From: Faeciplasma sp900553675
Lineage (GTDB): Bacteria; Bacillota; Clostridia; Oscillospirales; Ruminococcaceae
Direction: 5' to 3'
Assembly: GCA_958428235.1 (NCBI GenBank)
Contig: CAUAFG010000042.1
Coordinates: 1 to 5,544 of the forward strand
DNA length: 5,544 nucleotides
In this document: positions 1-4,430 of the stretch, in pieces
Layout of the letters: each line of letters opens with the position of its first letter
Position numbering within the stretch: position 1 is the first letter of the stretch
Program-made: the position numbers and the translations under genes
The notes under the pieces: generated by a model
The model's input: the letters and a program-made list of their open reading frames with translations, nothing else
The model's database searches: none
What the model was told of the DNA's origin: nothing

Positions 1-3
1 GAC

Positions 4-89
4 GGTAGGCGAAGCCTAACGCTACCCTCAGCCGGGGGTCCTCCTATGGGCGCACGAAGTGCGTCCATGACTGCACACACTCGCGGTCA
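4..89. repeat. Cluster of short GC-rich hairpins, function unknown
   Basis: Several small inverted repeats follow one another. TAGGC (6-10) pairs with GCCTA (14-18) across a GAA triloop. ACCC (24-27) can pair with GGGT (36-39). A 10-bp stem at 46-55/59-68 (one G-U pair) again closes on a GAA triloop. TGACTGC (68-74) pairs with GCGGTCA (83-89) with one G-U pair. No open reading frame covers the stretch. It could be a dispersed palindromic intergenic repeat or a structured RNA on either strand; its left side may be cut by the window edge. I do not recognise it as a known riboswitch. Confidence 0.4.
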
Positions 90-110
90 CATCAAAACGT
101 GGATATATAG

Positions 111-152
111 CCAAACCGTCCCAAGCATGAATGAATAAACATCCAAACCGTC
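111..152 (+). repeat. Direct repeat of CCAAACCGTC (two copies)
   Basis: The 10-mer CCAAACCGTC occurs at 111-120 and again at 143-152, 32 bases apart. A 9-base inverted copy, ACGGTTTGG, lies after the next gene at about 1479-1487. No function is assigned; it could be a protein-binding motif or chance. The stretch 90-240 otherwise shows no gene and is AT- and C-rich. Confidence 0.4.
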
Positions 153-201
153 TCCCCACAATTGCCTAATATTATACTCCCCTCCCCAACGATTTTCAAG
201 A

Positions 202-289
202 GGTTTCAAGCCATTATCCGCGACAAAAAATCCCGCATAATCCGCTCACATTTTGTATAAATGTGAGGATAGCCTGACATCTTGAAACC
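202..289. promoter_or_regulatory. Nested inverted repeats upstream of and overlapping the promoter (candidate operator)
   Basis: An inner perfect 9-bp palindrome, CTCACATTT (245-253) and AAATGTGAG (259-267), has a 5-base centre. An outer perfect 9-bp inverted repeat, GGTTTCAAG (202-210) and CTTGAAACC (281-289), encloses it, and its right arm covers the -35 hexamer of the next promoter. No T-tract follows the inner palindrome, so it is not a standard terminator. Its size and symmetry suit a dimeric regulator's operator. That role is inference; the repeats themselves are seen directly. Confidence 0.45.
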
Positions 290-310
290 AACCGCAAAAT
301 AGTGTATAAT
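282..310 (+). promoter_or_regulatory. Sigma-A-type promoter for the FkbM methyltransferase gene
   Basis: The -35 TTGAAA (282-287) and a perfect -10 TATAAT (305-310) are separated by 17 bases, the ideal spacing. Transcription should begin near 317, leaving a leader of about 50 nt that contains a small hairpin before the ribosome binding site. Confidence 0.75.
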
Positions 311-331
311 GCAGAAAAGCAAACTTTAATG

Positions 332-350
332 CAGCGGAGGTCTGCCGCTG
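332..350 (+). promoter_or_regulatory. Leader hairpin upstream of the FkbM gene
   Basis: CAGCGG (332-337) pairs perfectly with CCGCTG (345-350) across a 7-base loop. It ends just before the likely ribosome binding site GGAAAGGA (352-359) and has no U-tract. It might influence transcript stability or initiation; this is not shown. Confidence 0.35.
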
Positions 351-366
351 TGGAAAGGAAAGCGTT

Positions 367-1440
367 ATGCTTGATAAATCCCGATTGTCCGCCCTGCCCT
401 CTTATATCGACACCCTGCGCGAAACCAAGCTGCCTATATTCATTTACGGCATGGGAGACGGCTGCTTAAAGCTGCTGTCCATCCTGAATCAACACTCCAT
501 CCCCTGCGCCGGAATATTTGCAAGCGACGAATTTGTGCGGGACAAGGTTTTTGAGGGTCACGGAATCCACAGACTGTCCGAAATTGAGGATAGCGTTCCG
601 GAATTTATAATACTTTTGGCTTTCGGCGCGGGATATCCCCAGCTGATGGATAAAATCGACAGCATAGCCCGCCGCCACCGCCTTATCATCCCCGATATGC
701 CGGTCGTGGGGGACGGTCTTTTCACAAAGGAATATATGCTCGTGCATTTCGACGAGCTTGACAAGGTATATTCCCTGCTTGCGGACGATATATCCCGCAG
801 AACCTATCTTAACATCATCGAATACAAAATTACCGGCGAGCTTGCCGCGCTTAAAGCTTCCCAGACAGAGCCGGAGGAAACGTATCGCATATTGAATCTT
901 GGAAAAGAGGAAATATATGCCGACTTGGGAGCCTACATCGGCGACACCGTGGCGCAGTTTCTTGCACACACCGGCGGAAGCTTTAAAAAAATTATCGCGA
1001 TGGAGCCGAACCCGCGCAATTTCAGAAAGCTTTCGCAGTCGGTCGAGGGGCTTGAAAATGTCGGGCTTGTAAACGCCGCGGCTGGCGCGGAGGACGGCAG
1101 CATAACCATGCGCAAAGGCGGCGGCAGAATGATAAGGCAAGCTTCGGACGGAAAAGTAATCGAAATACCGCAGCTCAGGCTTGATACCGTCCTCGGCGGC
1201 ACAGATTGCGGCTGCACTTATATCAAATACGACGTTGAGGGGGCGGAAGCGGAGGCTTTAAAAGGCTCTGTCGGCACTATCCTTCGTTTCCAACCCAAGC
1301 TGAACGTTTCGATATACCACCGAACAGAGGACATTTTCGCGCTGCCGCTGTATATAAATTCGCTTCTGCCCGAAAAGAAAATGTATATCCGCCGCGCCCC
1401 ATGCTACCCCGCTTGGGAGATAAGCGCGATAGTGGTATGA
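367..1440 (+). CDS. FkbM-family SAM-dependent methyltransferase with N-terminal extension
   Basis: This 357-residue protein is probably a cytoplasmic S-adenosylmethionine-dependent methyltransferase of the FkbM (Methyltransf_21) family. The SAM-binding motif I, YADLGAYIGDT, is at about residues 184-194, and the acidic end of strand beta2, IAMEPNP, is at 210-216. The family block IKYDVEGAEAEALKG is at 286-300. A typical C-terminal block, SIYHRTEDIFALPLYI, is at 315-330. Residues 20-120 form a separate region that begins with IFIYGMGDG (25-32), which looks like the nucleotide-binding turn of a Rossmann-type fold. Such two-part proteins occur in glycan and secondary-metabolite clusters, but no sugar or biosynthetic gene lies nearby, so the substrate is unknown. 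The start is supported by GGAAAGGA at 352-359, seven bases before ATG. The gene appears to be monocistronic. Confidence 0.85.
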   Translation: MLDKSRLSALPSYIDTLRETKLPIFIYGMGDGCLKLLSILNQHSIPCAGIFASDEFVRDKVFEGHGIHRLSEIEDSVPEFIILLAFGAGYPQLMDKIDSIARRHRLIIPDMPVVGDGLFTKEYMLVHFDELDKVYSLLADDISRRTYLNIIEYKITGELAALKASQTEPEETYRILNLGKEEIYADLGAYIGDTVAQFLAHTGGSFKKIIAMEPNPRNFRKLSQSVEGLENVGLVNAAAGAEDGSITMRKGGGRMIRQASDGKVIEIPQLRLDTVLGGTDCGCTYIKYDVEGAEAEALKGSVGTILRFQPKLNVSIYHRTEDIFALPLYINSLLPEKKMYIRRAPCYPAWEISAIVV

Positions 1441-1537
1441 TGCCGGAGGGAGACATCTCAAAAAGTCGCGAAGCATAACGGTTTGGGGGATGTGTTGGCG
1501 TTAATCTGCATTTTCCTGCCTTTTTAAAAATTTCCGC
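1441..1537 (+). other. Gene-free spacer after the methyltransferase gene
   Basis: No gene, strong terminator or RNA is visible here. There is a tiny GAGA/TCTC inverted repeat near 1450-1460, the inverted ACGGTTTGG copy near 1479-1487, and the palindrome TTTTTAAAAA at 1521-1530. Transcription from the upstream gene might therefore leak into the ferredoxin unit. Confidence 0.4.
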
Positions 1538-1565
1538 TTGCATTTTTTAAAATATGTGTTATTAT
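1538..1565 (+). promoter_or_regulatory. Promoter of ferredoxin gene 1
   Basis: The -35 TTGCAT (1538-1543) and -10 TATTAT (1560-1565) are 16 bases apart. The -10 is extended by TG at 1557-1558. The same layout recurs before ferredoxin gene 2, which supports the assignment. Confidence 0.7.
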
Positions 1566-1571
1566 ATATTC

Positions 1572-1607
1572 GAGAGGATAATTCGGAGCGCGCTTTTGCT
1601 CCGTCTC
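1572..1607 (+). promoter_or_regulatory. Conserved leader hairpin of ferredoxin gene 1
   Basis: CGGAGC (1584-1589) pairs with GCTCCG (1598-1603). GAGA (1572-1575) pairs with TCTC (1604-1607) below a one-sided bulge of 8 bases. The hairpin starts close to the predicted transcription start and lies about 13 bases before the Shine-Dalgarno sequence. The same two stems recur in the second copy, while loop and bulge differ. It may be a 5' mRNA-stabilising element; this is inference. Confidence 0.5.
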
Positions 1608-1635
1608 TTTAATTCTTATCAAGGAGGATACATAA

Positions 1636-1806
1636 ATGGCTTTTAAAATTTCCGATGCCTGCGTTATGTGCGGTGCATGCGCCGATCAGTGCCCTGTTGG
1701 GGCTATCAAGGAAGGCGACGGCAAGTACGTTATCGACCCCGATACCTGCATCGACTGCGGCAGCTGCAAGGATACCTGCCCTGTAGGAGCACCCGAAGAG
1801 GCTTAA
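1636..1806 (+). CDS. 2[4Fe-4S] clostridial-type ferredoxin (copy 1)
   Basis: This 56-residue protein is a small cytoplasmic electron carrier. It has two four-cysteine sets, C9/C12/C15/C19 and C38/C41/C44/C48, each in the CxxCxxCxxxCP pattern that binds one [4Fe-4S] cluster. Size and pseudo-twofold layout match clostridial ferredoxins, which serve as low-potential partners for enzymes such as pyruvate:ferredoxin oxidoreductase and hydrogenases. ATG follows a perfect AAGGAGG (1621-1627) by eight bases. It is about 73 percent identical (41 of 56 residues, counted by eye) to copy 2 downstream. It has its own promoter and terminator, so it is a single-gene unit. The strong signals suggest high expression. 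No redox partner gene is present to show which pathway it serves. Confidence 0.93.
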   Translation: MAFKISDACVMCGACADQCPVGAIKEGDGKYVIDPDTCIDCGSCKDTCPVGAPEEA

Positions 1807-1825
1807 TCGCTGAAAAAATGAAGTT

Positions 1826-1856
1826 CGGCAAGTGGTTTTTCCGCTTGCCGATTTTT
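1826..1856 (+). terminator. Rho-independent terminator of ferredoxin gene 1
   Basis: A 10-bp stem, CGGCAAGTGG (1826-1835) with CCGCTTGCCG (1841-1850) including one G-U pair, closes a T5 loop and is followed by ATTTTT. It ends only three bases before the -35 of the next promoter, so the two units are packed but separated. Confidence 0.85.
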
Positions 1857-1859
1857 CTC

Positions 1860-1887
1860 TTGCATTTTTCTAAAAATGTGCTATTAT
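1860..1887 (+). promoter_or_regulatory. Promoter of ferredoxin gene 2
   Basis: TTGCAT (1860-1865) and TATTAT (1882-1887) are 16 bases apart, with an extended TG at 1879-1880. The layout is identical to that of the ferredoxin 1 promoter. Confidence 0.7.
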
Positions 1888-1895
1888 ATATTCAA

Positions 1896-1926
1896 GAGAA
1901 TGCTCGGAGCTGCTTTGCTCCGTCTC
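1896..1926 (+). promoter_or_regulatory. Conserved leader hairpin of ferredoxin gene 2
   Basis: CGGAGC (1905-1910) pairs with GCTCCG (1917-1922), and GAGA (1896-1899) with TCTC (1923-1926). The bulge is 5 bases rather than 8, and the loop is 6 bases rather than 8, compared with copy 1. The paired bases are retained while unpaired bases changed. Confidence 0.5.
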
Positions 1927-1953
1927 TAATTTTTATCAAGGAGGACAAATAAT

Positions 1954-2124
1954 ATGGCTTTCAAGATTACCGACGCCTGCATCAAGTGCGGTGCCTGCGC
2001 AAGCGAGTGCCCTGTAAGTGCTATCACCGAGGGCGACGATAAGTACGTTATCGATCCCGATACCTGCATCGGCTGCGGCAACTGCGCCGCTGTATGCCCT
2101 GTAAGCGCTCCCGAAGAGGAATAA
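1954..2124 (+). CDS. 2[4Fe-4S] clostridial-type ferredoxin (copy 2)
   Basis: This second 56-residue dicluster ferredoxin has cysteines at the same positions as copy 1 (9, 12, 15, 19 and 38, 41, 44, 48), all intact. Most differences between the copies lie around the clusters: MCGACADQ versus KCGACASE, and DCGSCKDT versus GCGNCAAV. These changes alter charge near the clusters and could shift redox potential or partner choice, although both proteins remain acidic. ATG follows AAGGAGG (1938-1944) by nine bases. The gene has its own promoter, leader hairpin and terminator, so the duplication involved a whole transcription unit. Its role is low-potential electron transfer in the cytoplasm; the specific partner is not evident from the neighbours. 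Confidence 0.93.
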   Translation: MAFKITDACIKCGACASECPVSAITEGDDKYVIDPDTCIGCGNCAAVCPVSAPEEE

Positions 2125-2155
2125 TTTTACACGGCTGTACATCTATTTTAAAAAC

Positions 2156-2190
2156 ATCGCGGGCGGTAACGCTGTCCGCGATTGTTTTTT
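2156..2190 (+). terminator. Rho-independent terminator of ferredoxin gene 2
   Basis: ATCGCGG (2156-2162) pairs with CCGCGAT (2176-2182), and inner bases can pair further. The stem is followed by TG and a run of six T (2185-2190), then another T6 run a few bases on. Confidence 0.8.
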
Positions 2191-2220
2191 GATTTTTTCA
2201 TGAAAATTCTATTAAAACAC

Positions 2221-2250
2221 TTGTAATCGGGTGCGGAAATATGATACAAT
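2221..2250 (+). promoter_or_regulatory. Promoter of the VTC-DUF4956 operon
   Basis: TTGTAA (2221-2226) and TACAAT (2245-2250) are 18 bases apart. The TG of an extended -10 is at 2242-2243. The leader of about 65 nt runs to the ATG at 2322 and shows no strong structure. Confidence 0.6.
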
Positions 2251-2321
2251 ATCTTCATGTGACGCGTCGGCTTTGAAAAACGATATGCCGGCAGGGCCAG
2301 ATTGAAGGAAGTGGAAAAGCT

Positions 2322-3083
2322 ATGCCGAAATTAGTGTTTAAGCGCAGGGAGAAGAAGTTTCTTCTCACCGTCGAGCAGTTTGAAAACGTCCGGCGCAAAA
2401 TCCTTGACTATGGCATGGTTTACGACGCTTACTGCAAAAACGGCAGCGTATACAAAATATACAACATCTATTTCGACGACGACACCAACAGCGTAATCCG
2501 CCGCTCATCGCAAAAGCCCAAGCCCAAGTTCAAGGAAAAATTTCGGATGCGCTCCTATGTTATCCCGAAGGACGATGACGACGTCTTCCTTGAAATAAAG
2601 CGCAAGGTGACCGGAGTGGTGGTAAAGCGGCGCGTAAGGCTTACATATGCCCAAGCAAAGGCATTTATTAGCCGGGGCGAGCGTCCCAAAACCGACGATT
2701 ACCTTGTAAATCAGGTTCTCAACGAAATTGAATACTATTTAGAGCAGAACAAGGTAAAGCCGGCGTTGTATTTAAGCTATGCGCGCATAGCCTTTTTCGG
2801 CGCGGACGACCCCGATTTCCGCGTCACCTTTGACAGAGAGATCACCACGCGCAGAACTGATCTTGAGCTTTCATCCGGCTCCTACGGCGAGCAGCTTCTG
2901 CACCCCGACGAGGTGCTTATGGAGATAAAGATAAACGGCGCTATTCCCAAATGGTTCGCCGACATTCTCGCCGAGGAAAAAATATACATGACCAGCTTTT
3001 CAAAATACGGCAGCGAATATTCACGCTTCCGCGGACATGAATTTACTCACATCTGCGACAGAAGAAGTATCGCGGAAAACTAA
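2322..3083 (+). CDS. VTC-domain protein, probable polyphosphate polymerase
   Basis: The 253 residues match the VTC-domain fold (PF09359) of polyphosphate polymerases: a tunnel-shaped beta barrel lined with basic residues that, in yeast Vtc4, makes polyphosphate from ATP. Visible family blocks are KRREKKFLL (7-15), YNIYFDDD (47-54), KEKFRMRSY (71-79), VFLEIKRK (88-95), VVKRRVRL (100-107), YLSYARIAFFG (150-160), RVTFDREITTR (167-177), LMEIKINGAIPKWF (199-212) and SFSKYGSEYSR (225-235). The alternating Lys/Arg and Glu residues are those expected to hold phosphate and metal. The protein has no membrane segment, so it probably depends on the DUF4956 protein encoded next for membrane association. 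ATG follows a purine-rich site near 2305-2314. Enzymatic activity is inferred from the family; a sensor or other triphosphate-tunnel role is possible. Confidence 0.85.
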   Translation: MPKLVFKRREKKFLLTVEQFENVRRKILDYGMVYDAYCKNGSVYKIYNIYFDDDTNSVIRRSSQKPKPKFKEKFRMRSYVIPKDDDDVFLEIKRKVTGVVVKRRVRLTYAQAKAFISRGERPKTDDYLVNQVLNEIEYYLEQNKVKPALYLSYARIAFFGADDPDFRVTFDREITTRRTDLELSSGSYGEQLLHPDEVLMEIKINGAIPKWFADILAEEKIYMTSFSKYGSEYSRFRGHEFTHICDRRSIAEN

Positions 3084-3151
3084 ATATAACTTAAACTTCA
3101 AGGGCGATGCCCGAACTCATTCGATTCAGCACGAAAGGAACGGTTACTATA

Positions 3152-3838
3152 ATGATAGATTCACTTTTTCCGAATATAGCTTCAGTAGATATGTCAGTAG
3201 GAGGAATCCTCTCCTGCCTTGGAATAGCTTTGGTTTTGGGACTGCTTTTGAGCGCAGTCTATATCTTCTCACGCCGCTCAAAGGGATATATATCCACCTT
3301 CCCCGCGGCAATGGTAATGCTCGCACCGCTTATGGCAGGCGTTACCATCATAATAAATTCAAACGTCGCAACGGCTATATCATTGGGCGGAGCGTTGGCT
3401 CTTTTAAGAATAAGGAGCTACCCAAAGGACACTGCCGACATTGTTAGCTTGCTTTTCTCGCTGATAATCGGCATCGGCTGCGGAACCGGCTACTATGGCA
3501 TAACCATTATTCTGACAGTTACCCTCTGCGCAGTAATGGCTGTGCTGGGCGTTACAAGATTCGGCGTTCCCGGAAACAACCATCTGCTGCTTAAAATAAC
3601 CGTGCCTGAGGATCTTAATTTCGACGGTGCATTCGACGGCGTTTTAGACAAGTACACCGACGAATACACTCTCAAAGAGATACGCACAACCGACTTCGGC
3701 GCGCTATACGAGCTGAGGTACAACGTAATTCTGCCAAAAGACTGCGACCGCCGCGAATTTATCGACGAAATCCGCACACGCAACGGCAATCTGGACGTTA
3801 TACTTGTTTTGCAGGAGTTTGACAGCCCCAAGAGATAA
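3152..3838 (+). CDS. DUF4956 integral membrane protein
   Basis: This 228-residue protein (from the ATG at 3152) matches the DUF4956 family, whose genes often sit next to VTC-domain genes in Firmicutes. Hydrophobic segments lie at about residues 17-38, 48-67, 97-111 and 114-134. Between them is the family block ALALLRIRSYPKDTADI (81-97). Residues 140-228 form a hydrophilic, probably cytosolic, domain. I chose 3152 rather than an in-frame ATG at 3107 for two reasons: the family normally begins with a short segment like MIDSLFP before the first helix, and GAAAGGA lies at 3133-3139, whereas 3107 has no clear site. It starts 68 bases after the VTC stop on the same strand, so co-transcription is likely. 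It may anchor the VTC protein or help move polyphosphate across the membrane; that is inference. No CotH-type gene follows, and no clear terminator is seen. Confidence 0.82.
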   Translation: MIDSLFPNIASVDMSVGGILSCLGIALVLGLLLSAVYIFSRRSKGYISTFPAAMVMLAPLMAGVTIIINSNVATAISLGGALALLRIRSYPKDTADIVSLLFSLIIGIGCGTGYYGITIILTVTLCAVMAVLGVTRFGVPGNNHLLLKITVPEDLNFDGAFDGVLDKYTDEYTLKEIRTTDFGALYELRYNVILPKDCDRREFIDEIRTRNGNLDVILVLQEFDSPKR

Positions 3839-3874
3839 TTTCTGCCGGAATTGCGAAGTTTTTATGATTTGATA

Positions 3875-3903
3875 TTGACAAACCGCCCGATTTGTGGTAT
3901 TAT
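3875..3903 (+). promoter_or_regulatory. Strong promoter of the tRNA-Ser locus
   Basis: A perfect -35 TTGACA (3875-3880) and -10 TATTAT (3898-3903) are 17 bases apart, with an extended TG at 3895-3896. The predicted start near 3910 is about 15 bases before the truncated tRNA. No comparable promoter precedes the intact tRNA at 4106, so this one probably drives both. Confidence 0.8.
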
Positions 3904-3924
3904 ACTTTAGCCGCGATAAGAAAT

Positions 3925-3966
3925 GGAGAGGTATCGAAGCGGTCATAACGAGGCGGTCTTGAAAAC
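3925..3966 (+). pseudogene. Truncated tRNA-Ser(UGA), 5' half only
   Basis: These 42 bases match positions 1-42 of the intact tRNA-Ser at 4106-4147 with one difference (A at 3929, T at 4110). The match starts exactly at tRNA nucleotide 1 and covers the 5' acceptor strand, the D arm, the 5' anticodon strand and the UGA anticodon loop. It stops two bases into the 3' anticodon strand. No variable arm, T arm or 3' acceptor strand follows in canonical form. The acceptor GGAGAGG cannot pair fully with the intact gene's 3' strand CCGCTCC, so the fragment seems to derive from a different tRNA-Ser copy. It lies directly behind the strong promoter, so it is probably transcribed. Confidence 0.8.
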
Positions 3967-4105
3967 TCTCTTGCTCTTTCGGTGGGTTGTTCTTGCAAAC
4001 CCTTTATTATCGAGGCTTTATGCGGTTTTAATTTTATATGTTTTTTGTTTGTCTCTCCTGAATTTCTCTCCTTTTTCCGAGGCTTGTAATTCAGGTTTGA
4101 TATAC
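3967..4105 (+). other. Spacer between the half tRNA and the intact tRNA-Ser
   Basis: This T-rich spacer of 139 bases has no gene or clear promoter. It contains a weak hairpin GGGTT/AACCC (3984-4002), two copies of TCTCTCC (4052-4058 and 4065-4071), and a perfect 8-bp inverted repeat CCTGAATT/AATTCAGG (4057-4064 and 4088-4095). It may be residual DNA of an inserted element or the degraded 3' half of the first tRNA. Confidence 0.45.
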
Positions 4106-4194
4106 GGAGTGGTATCGAAGCGGTCATAACGAGGCGGTCTTGAAAACCGTTTGAGGGCGACCTCACGTGGGTTCGAATCCCACCCGCTCCGCCA
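4106..4194 (+). tRNA. tRNA-Ser(UGA)
   Basis: A complete class II tRNA of 89 nt including an encoded CCA (4192-4194). Acceptor GGAGTGG (4106-4112) pairs with CCGCTCC (4184-4190) with one U-G pair; the discriminator is G4191. The anticodon stem 4134-4138/4146-4150 holds the loop CTTGAAA, with anticodon TGA at 4141-4143, reading UCN-type serine codons, chiefly UCA. The long variable arm TGAGG/CCTCA (4152-4156 and 4161-4165) is the serine hallmark. The T arm is GTGGG/CCCAC (4167-4171 and 4179-4183) with loop TTCGAAT. All arms fold, so it should be functional. It probably depends on the promoter upstream of the half copy. Confidence 0.96.
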
Positions 4195-4206
4195 AAATTT
4201 TGTTGG

Positions 4207-4256
4207 AAGTGCCTAATTTGCAGTGATGCTATTAGGCACTTTTGCTATATTTTTTG
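4207..4256 (+). terminator. Rho-independent terminator after tRNA-Ser
   Basis: A perfect 11-bp stem, AAGTGCCTAAT (4207-4217) with ATTAGGCACTT (4231-4241), has a 13-base loop. It is followed by a T-rich tail that includes six or more T near 4250-4255. It is placed to end the tRNA transcript. Confidence 0.75.
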
Positions 4257-4361
4257 AATTTTCTGTGAACTCAAGCCTTCTCATTGGTTGTCGAATCCTC
4301 AGATTCTCCGTACTTTAGGAGAGAAAAGTGGAGAGAAATTTTCATCCCATAAAGCCGCTGT
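4257..4361. other. Spacer between the tRNA terminator and the integrase gene; candidate attachment region
   Basis: No gene is seen. TCGAATCC (4291-4298) followed by TCTCCG (4305-4310) resembles a decayed tRNA-Ser T-arm/3' end. TCTCC (4305-4309) can pair with GGAGA (4318-4322). GGAGAGAAA is repeated directly at 4318-4326 and 4330-4338. An integrase gene next to a tRNA 3' end makes this a natural place for attachment or arm-type sites, but the assignment is tentative. Confidence 0.3.
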
Positions 4362-4430
4362 TTATAAGGCTTTACCAAGACCGCTTAATAATGCATCAGC
4401 AGAATTAAGCTTTGATGAATAATCCAAATG
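4362..4430 (-). pseudogene. Out-of-frame original C-terminal tail of the integrase
   Basis: Reading one base off the annotated frame from about 4429 gives a family-like tail of 22 residues (starting HLDYSS) and a TAA at 4362-4364. The junction GCC-ATT would read GCC-CAT-TTG with one extra C, so a single-base deletion in a C run, or a base-call error, explains the break. With it repaired, the gene would span 4362-5488 and encode 375 residues from the same GTG. Confidence 0.75.

Noticed and set aside
466..1140. Long minus-strand open frame inside the methyltransferase gene
   Set aside because: It is antisense to a clear FkbM domain, shows no family motifs and has no promoter or ribosome binding site of its own.
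1668..1952. Plus-strand open frame spanning ferredoxin 1 and the spacer
   Set aside because: It is an out-of-frame reading of the ferredoxin gene that runs through its terminator and the next promoter.
3107..3151. Earlier ATG (3107) as start of the DUF4956 protein
   Set aside because: It has no convincing ribosome binding site, and the extra 15 residues are not seen at the start of this family; the ATG at 3152 fits better.
3037..3447. Plus-strand open frame across the VTC/DUF4956 junction
   Set aside because: It overlaps both genes out of frame, and its sequence is basic and low in recognisable structure, as expected for a shadow frame.
3925..4058. An intron-containing functional tRNA-Ser
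   Set aside because: A possible acceptor closure exists, but there is no T arm, variable arm or complete anticodon stem in the spacer, and no group I intron features can be seen.
3923..4129. Plus-strand open frame starting in the truncated tRNA
   Set aside because: It starts inside the tRNA fragment, ends inside the intact tRNA and lacks a ribosome binding site; the tRNA explanation is stronger.
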